Source: Deltaproteobacteria bacterium | GTDB lineage: Bacteria > Desulfobacterota > Desulfobacteria > Desulfobacterales > Desulfatirhabdiaceae | Direction: 5' to 3' | Assembly: GCA_016219185.1 (NCBI GenBank) | Contig: JACRBZ010000001.1 | Span: forward strand, 97,975 to 161,974 | DNA: 64,000 nucleotides | Shown here: one piece after another, positions 55,173-63,859 of the stretch | How positions within the stretch are numbered: position 1 is the stretch's first letter | Layout of the letters: each line of letters opens with the position of its first letter | Made by a program: the position numbers and the translations under genes | The notes under the pieces: generated by a model | The model's input: only the letters and a program-made list of their open reading frames with translations | Told to the model about the DNA's origin: nothing | Databases searched by the model: none

Positions 55173-56228
55173 TCAAGCATTGCTGAAACTTTGCTCCAGA
55201 GAAACGGCAGGCTTTCGTCCTTTCCACATACTGACCAGAATAATGGCGGCGCCTATCAGCAATGCTAGGCACATCGTGACAAAGCTGACCCGGTCCAAAA
55301 GGAGAACGGTTGAGGCGTCAAACGATAGAACATTCAACTTAGTGAGATACTTTGGAAGGGCGAACAGCCGGCTTACCGCCACCAGCAGCATCAAGACGCT
55401 CATCACGATTTTGATCATACTCTCTTTGACATACGTGGTGCCAATGGCGCCGAGTTGAACCCCGAAAAGCGACCCACCCAGTATAATCAGAACCAGCCGG
55501 ATGTCGACCATCCCATGCATGGCCCAGTTGATGGAACCCGCCAGCCCCATCACAAAAGCGATTACCAGTTCGGTGGCAGATGCGATAATGCTGGATGCGC
55601 CAATCATATAGATCATGCCGGGTACTCCCACAAATCCGCCCACCGCAATGGTTGCCGCCAACATTCCTGTTGCAAGACCCACCGGAACCGTAAACCATAA
55701 GGAGATGGTTATATTGGCACGTTTGAAGTGGATCATGGGTGGAAGATGAATGGACTGAAGTTTTTTGGCGAGTGAAGCCGTCTTTTCCTGCCCGTCCCCG
55801 GAGGATGATTTTAATGCGTCATAAAACACATAGCCTCCGACGATGATCAGGATAGCCACAAAAGAAAGACTGACATAGAGATCCGATCCAACCTGTCCCC
55901 ATTTGCTCAGAATCAATTGCTGGATTTTGATGCCGATTTGAACCCCGATCCCGGCCGACACCGCCATATAAAGCCCCAGTTTGATATCCACCTGGCCGTA
56001 TTTATAGCGTTTGAAGGCCCCGATCATGGCTTTCGGGAATTTATGGCACATATTGCTGGCTACGGCCACAGTTCCGGGCACCCCCAGGCTCATCATGCCG
56101 GGGGTCAGAACAAAGGCCCCGCCGGATCCGATAAAGCCGCTGACCAGGCCGCCGATGAATCCGACGAAAAACAGAAATGATATGTTAACAACATTGAGAT
56201 CAATAAATTGAATGGCGTCTAAGTTCAT
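55173..56228 (-). CDS. TSUP (TauE/SafE) family permease
   Basis: This full-length 351-residue permease has about nine membrane helices and the TSUP glycine motifs (GLVSGFIGSGGAFVLTPGMM; GMLAATIAVGGFVGVPGMIY). ATG 56228 follows AAGGAGTGATCTG. It is related to the partial TSUP gene at the start of the window. TSUP proteins transport sulfite, sulfoacetate or similar acids. It lies between a USP-membrane protein gene and a cytidylate-kinase-like gene, and near the kinase/Lon operon that may regulate it. Confidence 0.93.
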   Translation of the reverse strand: MNLDAIQFIDLNVVNISFLFFVGFIGGLVSGFIGSGGAFVLTPGMMSLGVPGTVAVASNMCHKFPKAMIGAFKRYKYGQVDIKLGLYMAVSAGIGVQIGIKIQQLILSKWGQVGSDLYVSLSFVAILIIVGGYVFYDALKSSSGDGQEKTASLAKKLQSIHLPPMIHFKRANITISLWFTVPVGLATGMLAATIAVGGFVGVPGMIYMIGASSIIASATELVIAFVMGLAGSINWAMHGMVDIRLVLIILGGSLFGVQLGAIGTTYVKESMIKIVMSVLMLLVAVSRLFALPKYLTKLNVLSFDASTVLLLDRVSFVTMCLALLIGAAIILVSMWKGRKPAVSLEQSFSNA

Positions 56229-56320
56229 CAGATCACTCCTTATGCGTGTATAAACCCTGTTGACAGTTGAAATGAACGAATTAAATTTTAGTTTTAACTA
56301 TTAAGTCGGCATGTAAGAAA

Positions 56321-57073
56321 TCATATTTTATGAAACGGGTTGATATAAGCATAAGCGCGTGGTCTTTTTTGGGCTTTTTTGGTCTGACTGACGGTTTTGC
56401 CGACCGAAGGTTGCAGCGCCTCTTTTTTCATGGGTTTAATCCCCATCAGGGACCATAAATTGCTGGCAAACGCCCCGTGCACGAATGAAAAGACAAAAAC
56501 GGTCGCTATCGGCAGCGCCGCATAAAAGCCGCCTTTTGTAAAATAGCTCATGACCGCATCCGCATTCCAGAACACGCAGCCATAAAGGGCCGCTGTAATC
56601 AGTCCATAACCGATAGTCTTGTTTACTTCGTTTTTTCGTTGCTGTTTGGTTTCTCTGGCCATAGGTTTTCCCTCCGGATGAAGCTGGTTAGTTGATAAAC
56701 TAAAGATTGGTATTGTCACATCTTCCGAGATTTGCGTTTTTGTATATTCAGAGTCCGTAACGACAAACTCAATCCGCCTGACCGTATGCAGGACAGCGTC
56801 CGCAACTGCTGCGATTTCTCCGGACTGAATGGCATGATCACAATGGACATCCTTGCCGGCTGCTTTTTGTTTGAAGTTATGGAGAATTTTCAAGGCATGT
56901 TGGTGATGGCCAGCTTCGGACGCGGAAGAAGATCCATCGCCCTGTGGCATGACGCAGACAACAAAAATATCATACTTCAGGCGCTGTGCCAGTTGGATGG
57001 CATAGCCTGAAAGCGCATCATTTAAGCACTCGGACTTTCCAATCACCAGAATTTTACGACGCTCTGTTTCCAC
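56321..57073 (-). CDS. Universal stress protein domain fused to two membrane helices
   Basis: Residues 1 to about 130 look like a USP domain (RRKILVIGKSECLNDALSGYAIQLAQRL; VVTDSEYTKT). Two membrane helices (about 155-175 and 185-207) and a basic tail (TKKAQKRPRAYAYINPFHKI) follow. The GTG start at 57073 is inferred from the frame and a GGGG site. USP-TM fusions are uncommon; the USP part may sense a nucleotide and act on a membrane partner such as the TSUP protein encoded next. No enzyme activity is visible. Confidence 0.7.
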   Translation of the reverse strand: METERRKILVIGKSECLNDALSGYAIQLAQRLKYDIFVVCVMPQGDGSSSASEAGHHQHALKILHNFKQKAAGKDVHCDHAIQSGEIAAVADAVLHTVRRIEFVVTDSEYTKTQISEDVTIPIFSLSTNQLHPEGKPMARETKQQRKNEVNKTIGYGLITAALYGCVFWNADAVMSYFTKGGFYAALPIATVFVFSFVHGAFASNLWSLMGIKPMKKEALQPSVGKTVSQTKKAQKRPRAYAYINPFHKI

Positions 57074-57169
57074 TGTCTCATTGCCCCGATGGGATAATAT
57101 TTGATTAATTCCGATTTGATCTGTTAAGAATAATTAACGATAGCATCGGATCTGTTGGCAAATGGCTAC

Positions 57170-57185
57170 TTCAAGAATGGTGCCA
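57170..57185 (-). promoter_or_regulatory. Sigma-54-like promoter upstream of the USP gene
   Basis: TGGCAC-CATTC-TTGAA on the minus strand matches the sigma-54 consensus except for A in place of C at the -12 GC. It lies about 97 bases before the USP start codon. Since the operon opposite encodes an NtrC-type regulator, it may be its target. Confidence 0.4.
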
Positions 57186-57264
57186 AAGGCTCAATATGAA
57201 GTTAACAGTCTGAAATAACAGCTAACGATATTTTTTTGCCTGGCATCCGCAATAATGATAGATG

Positions 57265-57293
57265 TTGCATTCTGTAACGCTTTTTGAGATAAT
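57265..57293 (+). promoter_or_regulatory. Candidate promoter of the receiver-Lon operon
   Basis: TTGCAT at 57265-57270 and GATAAT at 57288-57293 are 17 bases apart, about 90 bases before the Lon-like start. No other signal is seen in the divergent 310-base gap besides the sigma-54-like site on the other strand. Confidence 0.55.
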
Positions 57294-57383
57294 TTTATTT
57301 ATACAATAAAATCATACAGATAAATACCGTTACAAAAAAGCAGCCGCTGTTTCAATATGCAACAAATGGGAAAGGGGAGAGGA

Positions 57384-59411
57384 ATGATTTTTTTCAAGAA
57401 ATTTGAAAAACCTGAAGACGAGCCTGTTGCTCCGGAATCGGATCTGACCCAACTTCGCGCTTCGATCAAGAAACAACTACCCGAAAACATCGCCTGGATC
57501 GCAATAAAAGAACTGGATCGCCTGGAAAAAACCGATCCGTCGGTTCCCGAATACGGTATCGGGCTGAGTTATATCGAATTTCTGATTTCCCTGCCCTGGA
57601 CTCAGACCACGGACGACAATCTGGATATCAAGCGCGCCGAAGAAATATTCACATCCCAGCATTACGGCCTGGCTCATGTCAAAGATCGGATTCTGGAATT
57701 TCTTGCCGTGAGAATCCTTTTCAATATCCGTTCATTTCATGTACTGGTTGTGGATGATGAAGACATTGCCCGCACCAACCTGGAATACATTTTAAAAAAA
57801 GAGGGCTATATCGTATCCACTGCGGTTAATGGCGCTGATGCGCTGGAAAAGGTCATGGCCGGCGAATTCGACCTGATCCTTACGGATTTGAAAATGGAAA
57901 AAATGGACGGCATGCAGCTCGTGGAATCGGTAAAACGCGTGTCCCCTCATACCGATATCGTGATGATTACCGGATTTGCCACGGTCAGCTCGGCAGTGGA
58001 CGCGCTGAAAAAAGGCGCGGCTCATTATCTTCCGAAACCGATTAACCTGGATGAACTGCGGACAACCGTCCGGCAAATTCTCGAGAAGAAAAAGCATAAA
58101 CTCATGACCCGAAGTCCGATTCTTTGTTTTGCGGGCCCTCCGGGGACCGGTAAAACATCCATCGGAAAAGCCATTGCCGAGGCCCTGGAGCGAAAATTCA
58201 TCCGGCTTTCGATGGCCGGTTTTCGGGATGAAGCGGAACTGAGGGGACACCGGCGCACCTATGTCGGGGCCATGGCCGGCCGTATTATCAACGAAATCAA
58301 GAGAGTCGGCGTAAAAAACCCGGTTTTCATGCTGGATGAACTGGATAAAATCGGCCAGGACTTCAGGGGAGATCCGGCATCCGTTCTGCTGGAGATCCTG
58401 GATCCGGAGCAAAATACACAATTCATGGATCATTATGTGGATATACCCTTCGATCTTTCCTCGGTAATGTTCATTGCAACCGCCAACATGGTGGAGAAAA
58501 TTCCGGCACCCTTGCTGGACCGTCTCGAGATCATCCATTTTACCGGATACACGGAAAATGAAAAACGGGTCATTGCCAAAAACCATATCATTCCCGGCCA
58601 GCTCAGAAATCACGGATTGTCTCACGATCGGCTGGTGTTTTCAGACACCGCCATTACCCGGATTATCCGCGATTATACCCAGGAGGCGGGCCTTCGCAAT
58701 CTTGAACGCGAATTTGCCAATGTGTGCCGGAAACTTGCCCGGATTTGCCTGGATAACCCGGACAACACCTGTGTGGTGAATGTGGAAGACAGTCTGGTCG
58801 AGCAGCTTCTGGGACCGCGAAAATACATGCACGAAATCGCCGAAACCGAAAATCAGGTGGGAGTGACAACCGGACTGGTCTGGTCTGAACTCGGCGGAGA
58901 AATCATATTCGTTGAAGCGACCAAGATGAAAGGAAGTCAGCAACTGATTTTAACCGGCTCCCTGGGAAATGTTCTGCAAGAGTCTGCCCAGACGGCGCTC
59001 AGCTTCCTGCGAAGCCATGGGGATTATTTCGGGATTCAGCCGGATTTTTTTAAGGACACCGACATTCACATTCACTTTCCCTGCAGCGCCATACCCAAGG
59101 ACGGTCCTTCGGCCGGAATCACCATTGCGCTGGCGCTGATTTCACTTCTGACGCAAAGACCGGCCCGAAGGGATGTGGCCATGACCGGAGAGCTGACGCT
59201 GAACGGCCGGATTCTTCCGATCAGCGGGGTTCGTGAAAAAATTCTGGCAGCCCAGCGGGCAGGCATCAAGGTTGTGATATTCCCCAAACGAAACACCGTG
59301 GATGTGAACAATCTGGAACCTGAATCCTGCGAAGGACTCGAAGTGGTGCTGACGGATGATATCAAATCCATCGTGGATCGGGTCATCGACAAAGGGGAGT
59401 GTTTCAATTGA
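57384..59411 (+). CDS. Lon-type AAA+ protease with inserted response-regulator receiver domain
   Basis: ATG 57384 is preceded by AAAGGGGAGAGGA and gives about 675 residues. Residues about 25-115 match the helical segment that precedes the Lon ATPase (FLISLPWTQTTDDNLDIKRA, HYGLAHVKDRILEFLAVR). At about 119-236 a complete receiver domain is inserted, with Asp124/125, phospho-acceptor Asp168 (ILTDLKM), Thr196 and Lys218. The Lon ATPase follows: Walker A GPPGTGKT at 251-258 and Walker B FMLDELDK. The protease domain has catalytic Ser576 (KDGPSAG) and Lys619 (ISGVREK). The substrate-binding N-domain of ordinary Lon is missing, suggesting that the receiver controls or selects substrates. The operon continues into a histidine kinase and an NtrC-type regulator. 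Confidence 0.95.
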   Translation: MIFFKKFEKPEDEPVAPESDLTQLRASIKKQLPENIAWIAIKELDRLEKTDPSVPEYGIGLSYIEFLISLPWTQTTDDNLDIKRAEEIFTSQHYGLAHVKDRILEFLAVRILFNIRSFHVLVVDDEDIARTNLEYILKKEGYIVSTAVNGADALEKVMAGEFDLILTDLKMEKMDGMQLVESVKRVSPHTDIVMITGFATVSSAVDALKKGAAHYLPKPINLDELRTTVRQILEKKKHKLMTRSPILCFAGPPGTGKTSIGKAIAEALERKFIRLSMAGFRDEAELRGHRRTYVGAMAGRIINEIKRVGVKNPVFMLDELDKIGQDFRGDPASVLLEILDPEQNTQFMDHYVDIPFDLSSVMFIATANMVEKIPAPLLDRLEIIHFTGYTENEKRVIAKNHIIPGQLRNHGLSHDRLVFSDTAITRIIRDYTQEAGLRNLEREFANVCRKLARICLDNPDNTCVVNVEDSLVEQLLGPRKYMHEIAETENQVGVTTGLVWSELGGEIIFVEATKMKGSQQLILTGSLGNVLQESAQTALSFLRSHGDYFGIQPDFFKDTDIHIHFPCSAIPKDGPSAGITIALALISLLTQRPARRDVAMTGELTLNGRILPISGVREKILAAQRAGIKVVIFPKRNTVDVNNLEPESCEGLEVVLTDDIKSIVDRVIDKGECFN

Positions 59412-60832
59412 AATCCATGACGATCCGGGGGAAAATCATCACGGTTTTTGCGATTTTCCTGACATGCGTGGGCGCGTTGACGATCTTTGACTGGTGGAGC
59501 ATCGTAACCATCCAGCAGAAAGTTACGGTCAGCGAATTTTTCGAGGATATGTTCAACAACATTCTGGAAGCACGGCGGTATGAAAAAAACTTTCTTTTTT
59601 ATCACGACAGGCGCAGCCTGGATGAAAACCTCGTCTATATCAATAAAGCCATTGATATTTCGACAAATATAAATAAAGATATCGAGCGGGTAGCCGGGAA
59701 GGAATACCATCGGTTCCAACTGGACTTGAATGATTACAAATCCATGATTGAAACTTTCGTGGCCCAGCAGGACAGCATCGTCACCGAAAAACAGGATGAA
59801 TCCATTCGATTAAAGGGAAAAGCCATCGGTGATTTTGCTGAAAAACTGCTTTCGCTCAAGCGGAAAAGAATTCATCTGGCACTTGACGGAATCCTGGGGC
59901 TGCCATTTGTATTTCTGGCGATTTTCGTCGTGCTTTCCATGCTGATTGCGCAACTGCTTTTTAACAGAATCCTCAACCCCCTTGCCCTGATTCGCCGAAC
60001 CATCGACCGGGTCGCTCTGGGAGACCTCAGCCCCATCGACTATGAAGAAAACGCCAAGGATGAGATTTCCATGTTGATTTACGCCTTTAACCGGATGGCC
60101 GGGGAATTGGAATCCAAACAGGAGCAGTTGGTGCAGTCCCGGAAAATTGCGGCCATCGGGACATTCACCGCCGGCATTGCCCATGAATTGAACAACCCGA
60201 TCAACAATATCTATCTGACGGCCGAATCGATCCTGGAAGATTACGACACGCTTTCCGAATCGGAAGGCAGGGAACTGGTTTCAGATGTTTTGAGCCAGGC
60301 GGAACGCGCCGGGGAAATCATCAAAAATCTTTTGGATTTTTCGCGAAACGAGCTGCCGTCTTTTACGGATCTGGATATAAACGAGGTGATTCAAAAATCC
60401 CTTAAACTGGTAAAAAATCAGACCATGCTGGCCGGAATACAGGTAAGCACCTCCTTTTTTCAGGATCTTCCGAATATCCGGGGAAATTTTCGGAATCTTG
60501 AGCAGGTTTTCCTCAATCTGCTGATCAATGCCATTCAGTCAATGTCGGGCGGAGGTTCCATTACGATCCGCACATCCCGCGAGTCCGAAAAACATCTCAA
60601 AATCATGATTCAGGATACGGGAACCGGCATCAGGCCGGAATATCTGGAACATATTTTCGAGCCTTTTTACACGACAAAGGCCGTTGGACGGGGAACGGGG
60701 CTGGGACTATCGGTAACCTATGCGCTGGTCAAAAGACACGGGGGATATATTGAAGTCCAAAGTCAGGTCAATGTCGGTACGACGTTTTCGGTTTATCTGC
60801 CGATTCCGGATTCAGGCGGGCAAGTCTTATGA
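59408..60832 (+). CDS. Membrane histidine kinase of the receiver-Lon operon
   Basis: TTG 59408 overlaps the Lon stop (TTGA) and has GGGGAG 8 bases upstream; GTG 59399 and ATG 59417 are alternatives. The protein of about 474 residues has two membrane helices (near 11-30 and 170-190) enclosing a helical sensor domain, a HAMP domain and a HisKA domain with the H-box AGIAHELNNPINNI. HATPase motifs NLLINAIQSM, DTGTGI and GTGLGLSV follow. This NtrB-like kinase probably phosphorylates the NtrC-type regulator that follows and possibly the receiver-Lon. Confidence 0.94.
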   Translation: MKSMTIRGKIITVFAIFLTCVGALTIFDWWSIVTIQQKVTVSEFFEDMFNNILEARRYEKNFLFYHDRRSLDENLVYINKAIDISTNINKDIERVAGKEYHRFQLDLNDYKSMIETFVAQQDSIVTEKQDESIRLKGKAIGDFAEKLLSLKRKRIHLALDGILGLPFVFLAIFVVLSMLIAQLLFNRILNPLALIRRTIDRVALGDLSPIDYEENAKDEISMLIYAFNRMAGELESKQEQLVQSRKIAAIGTFTAGIAHELNNPINNIYLTAESILEDYDTLSESEGRELVSDVLSQAERAGEIIKNLLDFSRNELPSFTDLDINEVIQKSLKLVKNQTMLAGIQVSTSFFQDLPNIRGNFRNLEQVFLNLLINAIQSMSGGGSITIRTSRESEKHLKIMIQDTGTGIRPEYLEHIFEPFYTTKAVGRGTGLGLSVTYALVKRHGGYIEVQSQVNVGTTFSVYLPIPDSGGQVL

Positions 60833-62220
60833 ACATTCGCATTGCAGTCATCGATGATGAACGGATTGTCGGAAGCCGCCTGAAAAAAGCCCTGGAAAAG
60901 GAAGGGGAGGATCCGAACGATCCCTCCTACGATGTCGAGGCATTCACCGCGGTCGAACCTTTTTTCCGGGAAATGGCCGGCAAAGGTTTTCATCTGGTTT
61001 TCACGGATCTGAAAATGCCGGACATGGATGGCATGACGGTTCTGGAACGGATTAAAAAACTGAGCCCGGATACGGAAGTCATCCTCATCACCGGCTACAG
61101 CTCCATAGATTCAGCCATTGAAGCCATCAAGAAAGGCGCCTATCACTACAGCGTCAAGCCGCTTAAGCTGGATGAAATCCGCCTGCTCGCCAAAAACGCC
61201 GTTGAAAAAATCCTGCTGCAATCCGAAAACCGGAGCCTCCGGGAGACCATTGCCCAAAGAGATTCCCTGACCAGCATCGTGGGCGCAAGCACCGCCATGC
61301 AGGAAGTTTTCGCGATAACGCGAAAAGTGGCGGCCGTGGACTGCAACGTGCTGATTCAGGGCAGAAGCGGCACCGGCAAAGAGCTCGTGGCCCGCGCCAT
61401 TCATGCGTTGAGTCACCGGAAAAATTCTCTCTTTGTATCGTTTAACTGTGGCGGATTCACCGAAGAGCTCATCAGCAGCGAGCTTTTCGGACATGAAAAA
61501 GGCGCTTTTACCGGAGCCTCGACCGCACAGATCGGACTCATCGAATCGGGCGCGGGCGGCACGGTTTTTCTGGATGAAATCGGTGAAATGCCTCATTCCA
61601 TGCAGGTGAAGCTGCTTCATGTCATTCAGGAAAAACGAATTTTCAGGGTCGGGGGCATTCAACCGATAGACCTGGACATCCGCATTGTCGCTGCCACGAA
61701 CCGGGATTTGAAAAAAGAAGTCGAAGCCGGAAACTTCCGGGAAGACCTGTTTTATCGCCTGAATGTCGTCAACATTCAGCTTCCGACGCTGGCGGAGCGC
61801 AGGGATGATATCCCCCTGTTGATCTCGCATTTTATAAACAATTTTAACAAGGTGTTCGGAAAAAAGGTCAGGGGTCTTGCCCCGCAGGCACTGGAGATTC
61901 TGATGCATTATGACTTTCCGGGAAACATCCGGGAGTTGAAAAACATCATCGAACGGGCAATCGCGCTGACCGACCAGAACCGCATTCAAGTGATCGACCT
62001 GCCGCCGGACCTGCAGAAACTCGATTTTAAAACCTTTGATACCCTGGAGATGGAAACCCTGGAAGAAATGGAAAAACGCTACATCACCACGATACTCCAG
62101 AGAACCAATTACAACCGCCACCTGGCCGCAAAAGTCCTGGGCCTTCCCCGCACAACGCTGTGGCGAAGGCTCAAGGAATATGGCCTTGACCCCGAATCCG
62201 GCGACTACCTCATTTCCTGA
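60829..62220 (+). CDS. NtrC-family sigma-54-dependent response regulator (receiver-Lon operon)
   Basis: A 463-residue regulator whose ATG overlaps the kinase stop by 4 bases. It has a receiver domain (VIDDERIVGS; FTDLKMPDMDGM; K in YSVKPLKLDE), an AAA+ domain with GRSGTGKE Walker A and the GAFTGA motif, and a Fis-type HTH (NRHLAAKVLGLPRTTLWRRLKEYG). It should act at sigma-54 promoters, perhaps the sigma-54-like site before the USP gene at 57170-57185. The receiver is close in form to that in the Lon protein. Confidence 0.95.
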   Translation: MNIRIAVIDDERIVGSRLKKALEKEGEDPNDPSYDVEAFTAVEPFFREMAGKGFHLVFTDLKMPDMDGMTVLERIKKLSPDTEVILITGYSSIDSAIEAIKKGAYHYSVKPLKLDEIRLLAKNAVEKILLQSENRSLRETIAQRDSLTSIVGASTAMQEVFAITRKVAAVDCNVLIQGRSGTGKELVARAIHALSHRKNSLFVSFNCGGFTEELISSELFGHEKGAFTGASTAQIGLIESGAGGTVFLDEIGEMPHSMQVKLLHVIQEKRIFRVGGIQPIDLDIRIVAATNRDLKKEVEAGNFREDLFYRLNVVNIQLPTLAERRDDIPLLISHFINNFNKVFGKKVRGLAPQALEILMHYDFPGNIRELKNIIERAIALTDQNRIQVIDLPPDLQKLDFKTFDTLEMETLEEMEKRYITTILQRTNYNRHLAAKVLGLPRTTLWRRLKEYGLDPESGDYLIS

Positions 62221-62335
62221 AATGTTTTCGGGCAGCCTCGCATGTCCCAGCCTTGCCCTGTTGCAACAATTTTATCTCATACTTTGTCAGCCTTCTTGGT
62301 TTTGAGATGGTATCGAGCCTCTCGAATATTTATTT

Positions 62336-62959
62336 TTACGGAAAAGCGCTATCATCTTTTCCCAATGCATTTGCCATACTTATTGCCCATGGAACCATGT
62401 CGCTATAGATTTTAGCTATCTTTCCATCGCTTACTCTGAACATTAGAATCGGATCGGCATCCGATTCCGAGTTGTCATAAAAATAGGCGCGATCAATCCA
62501 TGGTGAGGCTTCTATGCAGTTTGAAATCGAGCGGTAGTAACGGCTGATAATTTTGGGAATCGGTACATCGTGACCGCCTTCCATAACACGCAAAGCAACC
62601 CGCTGAGCATTGATCGACGGATCATTCGTACAAACAAAGAACAGCCGAATGAAAAATCCGGCAAGACTGGCCCGCCTGACGAATTCCACTTTCTCTTGGG
62701 TTGAAAATACCGTCTCAAACGCCATGCTGGTTTTACTGGATAAACAGTCTTCACGCATTTCTTTGGCACGGTTGACCGCCTTAATAACGGCCTCCGGCGA
62801 ATTCCAGTCGCCAAACTCCTGCTGTGCAATGACGTCGGGATTGATGTAAACACAACCTTCCATCCATTCATGCCTCAAGAGTTTTTCGGTAATTGTCGTT
62901 TTGCCCGATCCGTTCGGACCCGCCACGACTATCAGTTTCGGCTTCAGTGACTCCGTCAT
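62336..62959 (-). CDS. Zeta-toxin-like P-loop kinase
   Basis: A 207-residue protein with Walker A VVAGPNGSGKTT near residue 11 and the zeta-like INPDVIAQQEFGDW, AFETVFSTQEKVEFVR and NSESDADPILMFRV segments. Zeta toxins phosphorylate UDP-N-acetylglucosamine and block wall synthesis. This short type is common in chromosomal modules with a small antitoxin. It begins inside the antitoxin-like stop codon (ATGA overlap). Target and toxicity are inferred. Confidence 0.85.
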   Translation of the reverse strand: MTESLKPKLIVVAGPNGSGKTTITEKLLRHEWMEGCVYINPDVIAQQEFGDWNSPEAVIKAVNRAKEMREDCLSSKTSMAFETVFSTQEKVEFVRRASLAGFFIRLFFVCTNDPSINAQRVALRVMEGGHDVPIPKIISRYYRSISNCIEASPWIDRAYFYDNSESDADPILMFRVSDGKIAKIYSDMVPWAISMANALGKDDSAFP

Positions 62960-63144
62960 TTGATTATAGCCTTTTGCTGGCGCGATTTTGCTTCTATGAT
63001 TATAGCTCGAAGTTTTTCATAATGGCGGGACAGGGCCTCCCGTTTACGTAATCTGGCATCATTGCCAGCCTGTTTTATCAGTATGGATAGTTGCTCTTCG
63101 CCAGCTTCCTGATTCCGGTCATTCGGATCGAATCCATGTTGCAT
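62956..63144 (-). CDS. Small protein, probable antitoxin of the zeta-like toxin
   Basis: ATG 63144 is preceded by TGGAG at a good distance; ATG 63159 has no such site and would add five residues. The product of about 62 residues is helical, charged and Arg/Lys-rich at the end (RHYEKLRAIIIEAKSRQQKAIIK). It overlaps the toxin start by 4 bases, a typical antitoxin-toxin arrangement. Antitoxin function is inferred from position and size. Confidence 0.6.
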   Translation of the reverse strand: MQHGFDPNDRNQEAGEEQLSILIKQAGNDARLRKREALSRHYEKLRAIIIEAKSRQQKAIIK

Positions 63145-63580
63145 GATAATTGGCTCCATTGTCTATCGTGTTTAGGTTATCACTTCTATGAGTTTCAACC
63201 TTTCTGCCTTTGTTTTTGATTACTATCTATTATCATTTAGCTATATATATATGACCAAAGCAACTAAAATACCAGTGTCATCCGTTGCTGTCCAACGGGA
63301 AACGATTTCGGGGTAGCGTATGAAAAACGATGAAACTGCTCGCGAGTCTGTTTAATTTGCATCTCGTCGCTTTAAATAAGGAAGTTTGTAGGATGTATCA
63401 TTCGGGCTACGCTTACCCCGCCGACTACCAATGTTCGCGTTGCGACGGCGAGTCAGCATGGTCGAGGCATTCGTGGCCCTGACCGCCAGAACCACAACCT
63501 ATAGGGACTATAGCTAAGGAGAAATCTCCTTAATTTCTTTCCAATTAGCACCCATACCTATTTCATCAATTTCCTCAAGA

Positions 63581-63823
63581 TCAGGTGAGGGTTGCCTGTC
63601 GCAATGCCTTGTTATAGTCCATGTGTTTTTCATAAATGTTGCGGTAAAAGTTGACCATAAGTTCCTGGGTTTCTTTGTCGGGAACTTTCCACATGCTCAT
63701 GACGAGGCTTTTGGCACCGACCTGGTTAAATGCCCGGCGAAGACCAAAGATGCCCTCTCCGCTGTGAACTTCTCCCAAACCAGTTTCGCAGGCCGAAAGA
63801 ACTACCAGTTTGGTCCCCCACAA
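63581..63823 (-). pseudogene. CHAT-domain protease fragment
   Basis: The 80-residue frame holds the middle of a CHAT (caspase-like) domain: [20 protein letters not shown] with the catalytic Cys in SACETG, followed by [20 protein letters not shown]. The N-terminal part is absent; sequence upstream belongs to a transposase remnant. The C-terminal end (LRQATLT) stops short of the usual domain end. It appears to be a broken gene. The 420-base gap between this and the antitoxin gene contains no gene I can support. Confidence 0.8.
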
Positions 63824-63859
63824 CCATAAATTCAGTATGTTCTCTGCGGTAAGGATTAG

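Noticed and set aside
63160..63580. REP-like sequence TAGGATGTATCATTCGGGCTACGCTTACC near 63390
   Set aside because: It resembles scattered short repeats of other genomes, but a single degenerate copy in the window cannot support a repeat call.
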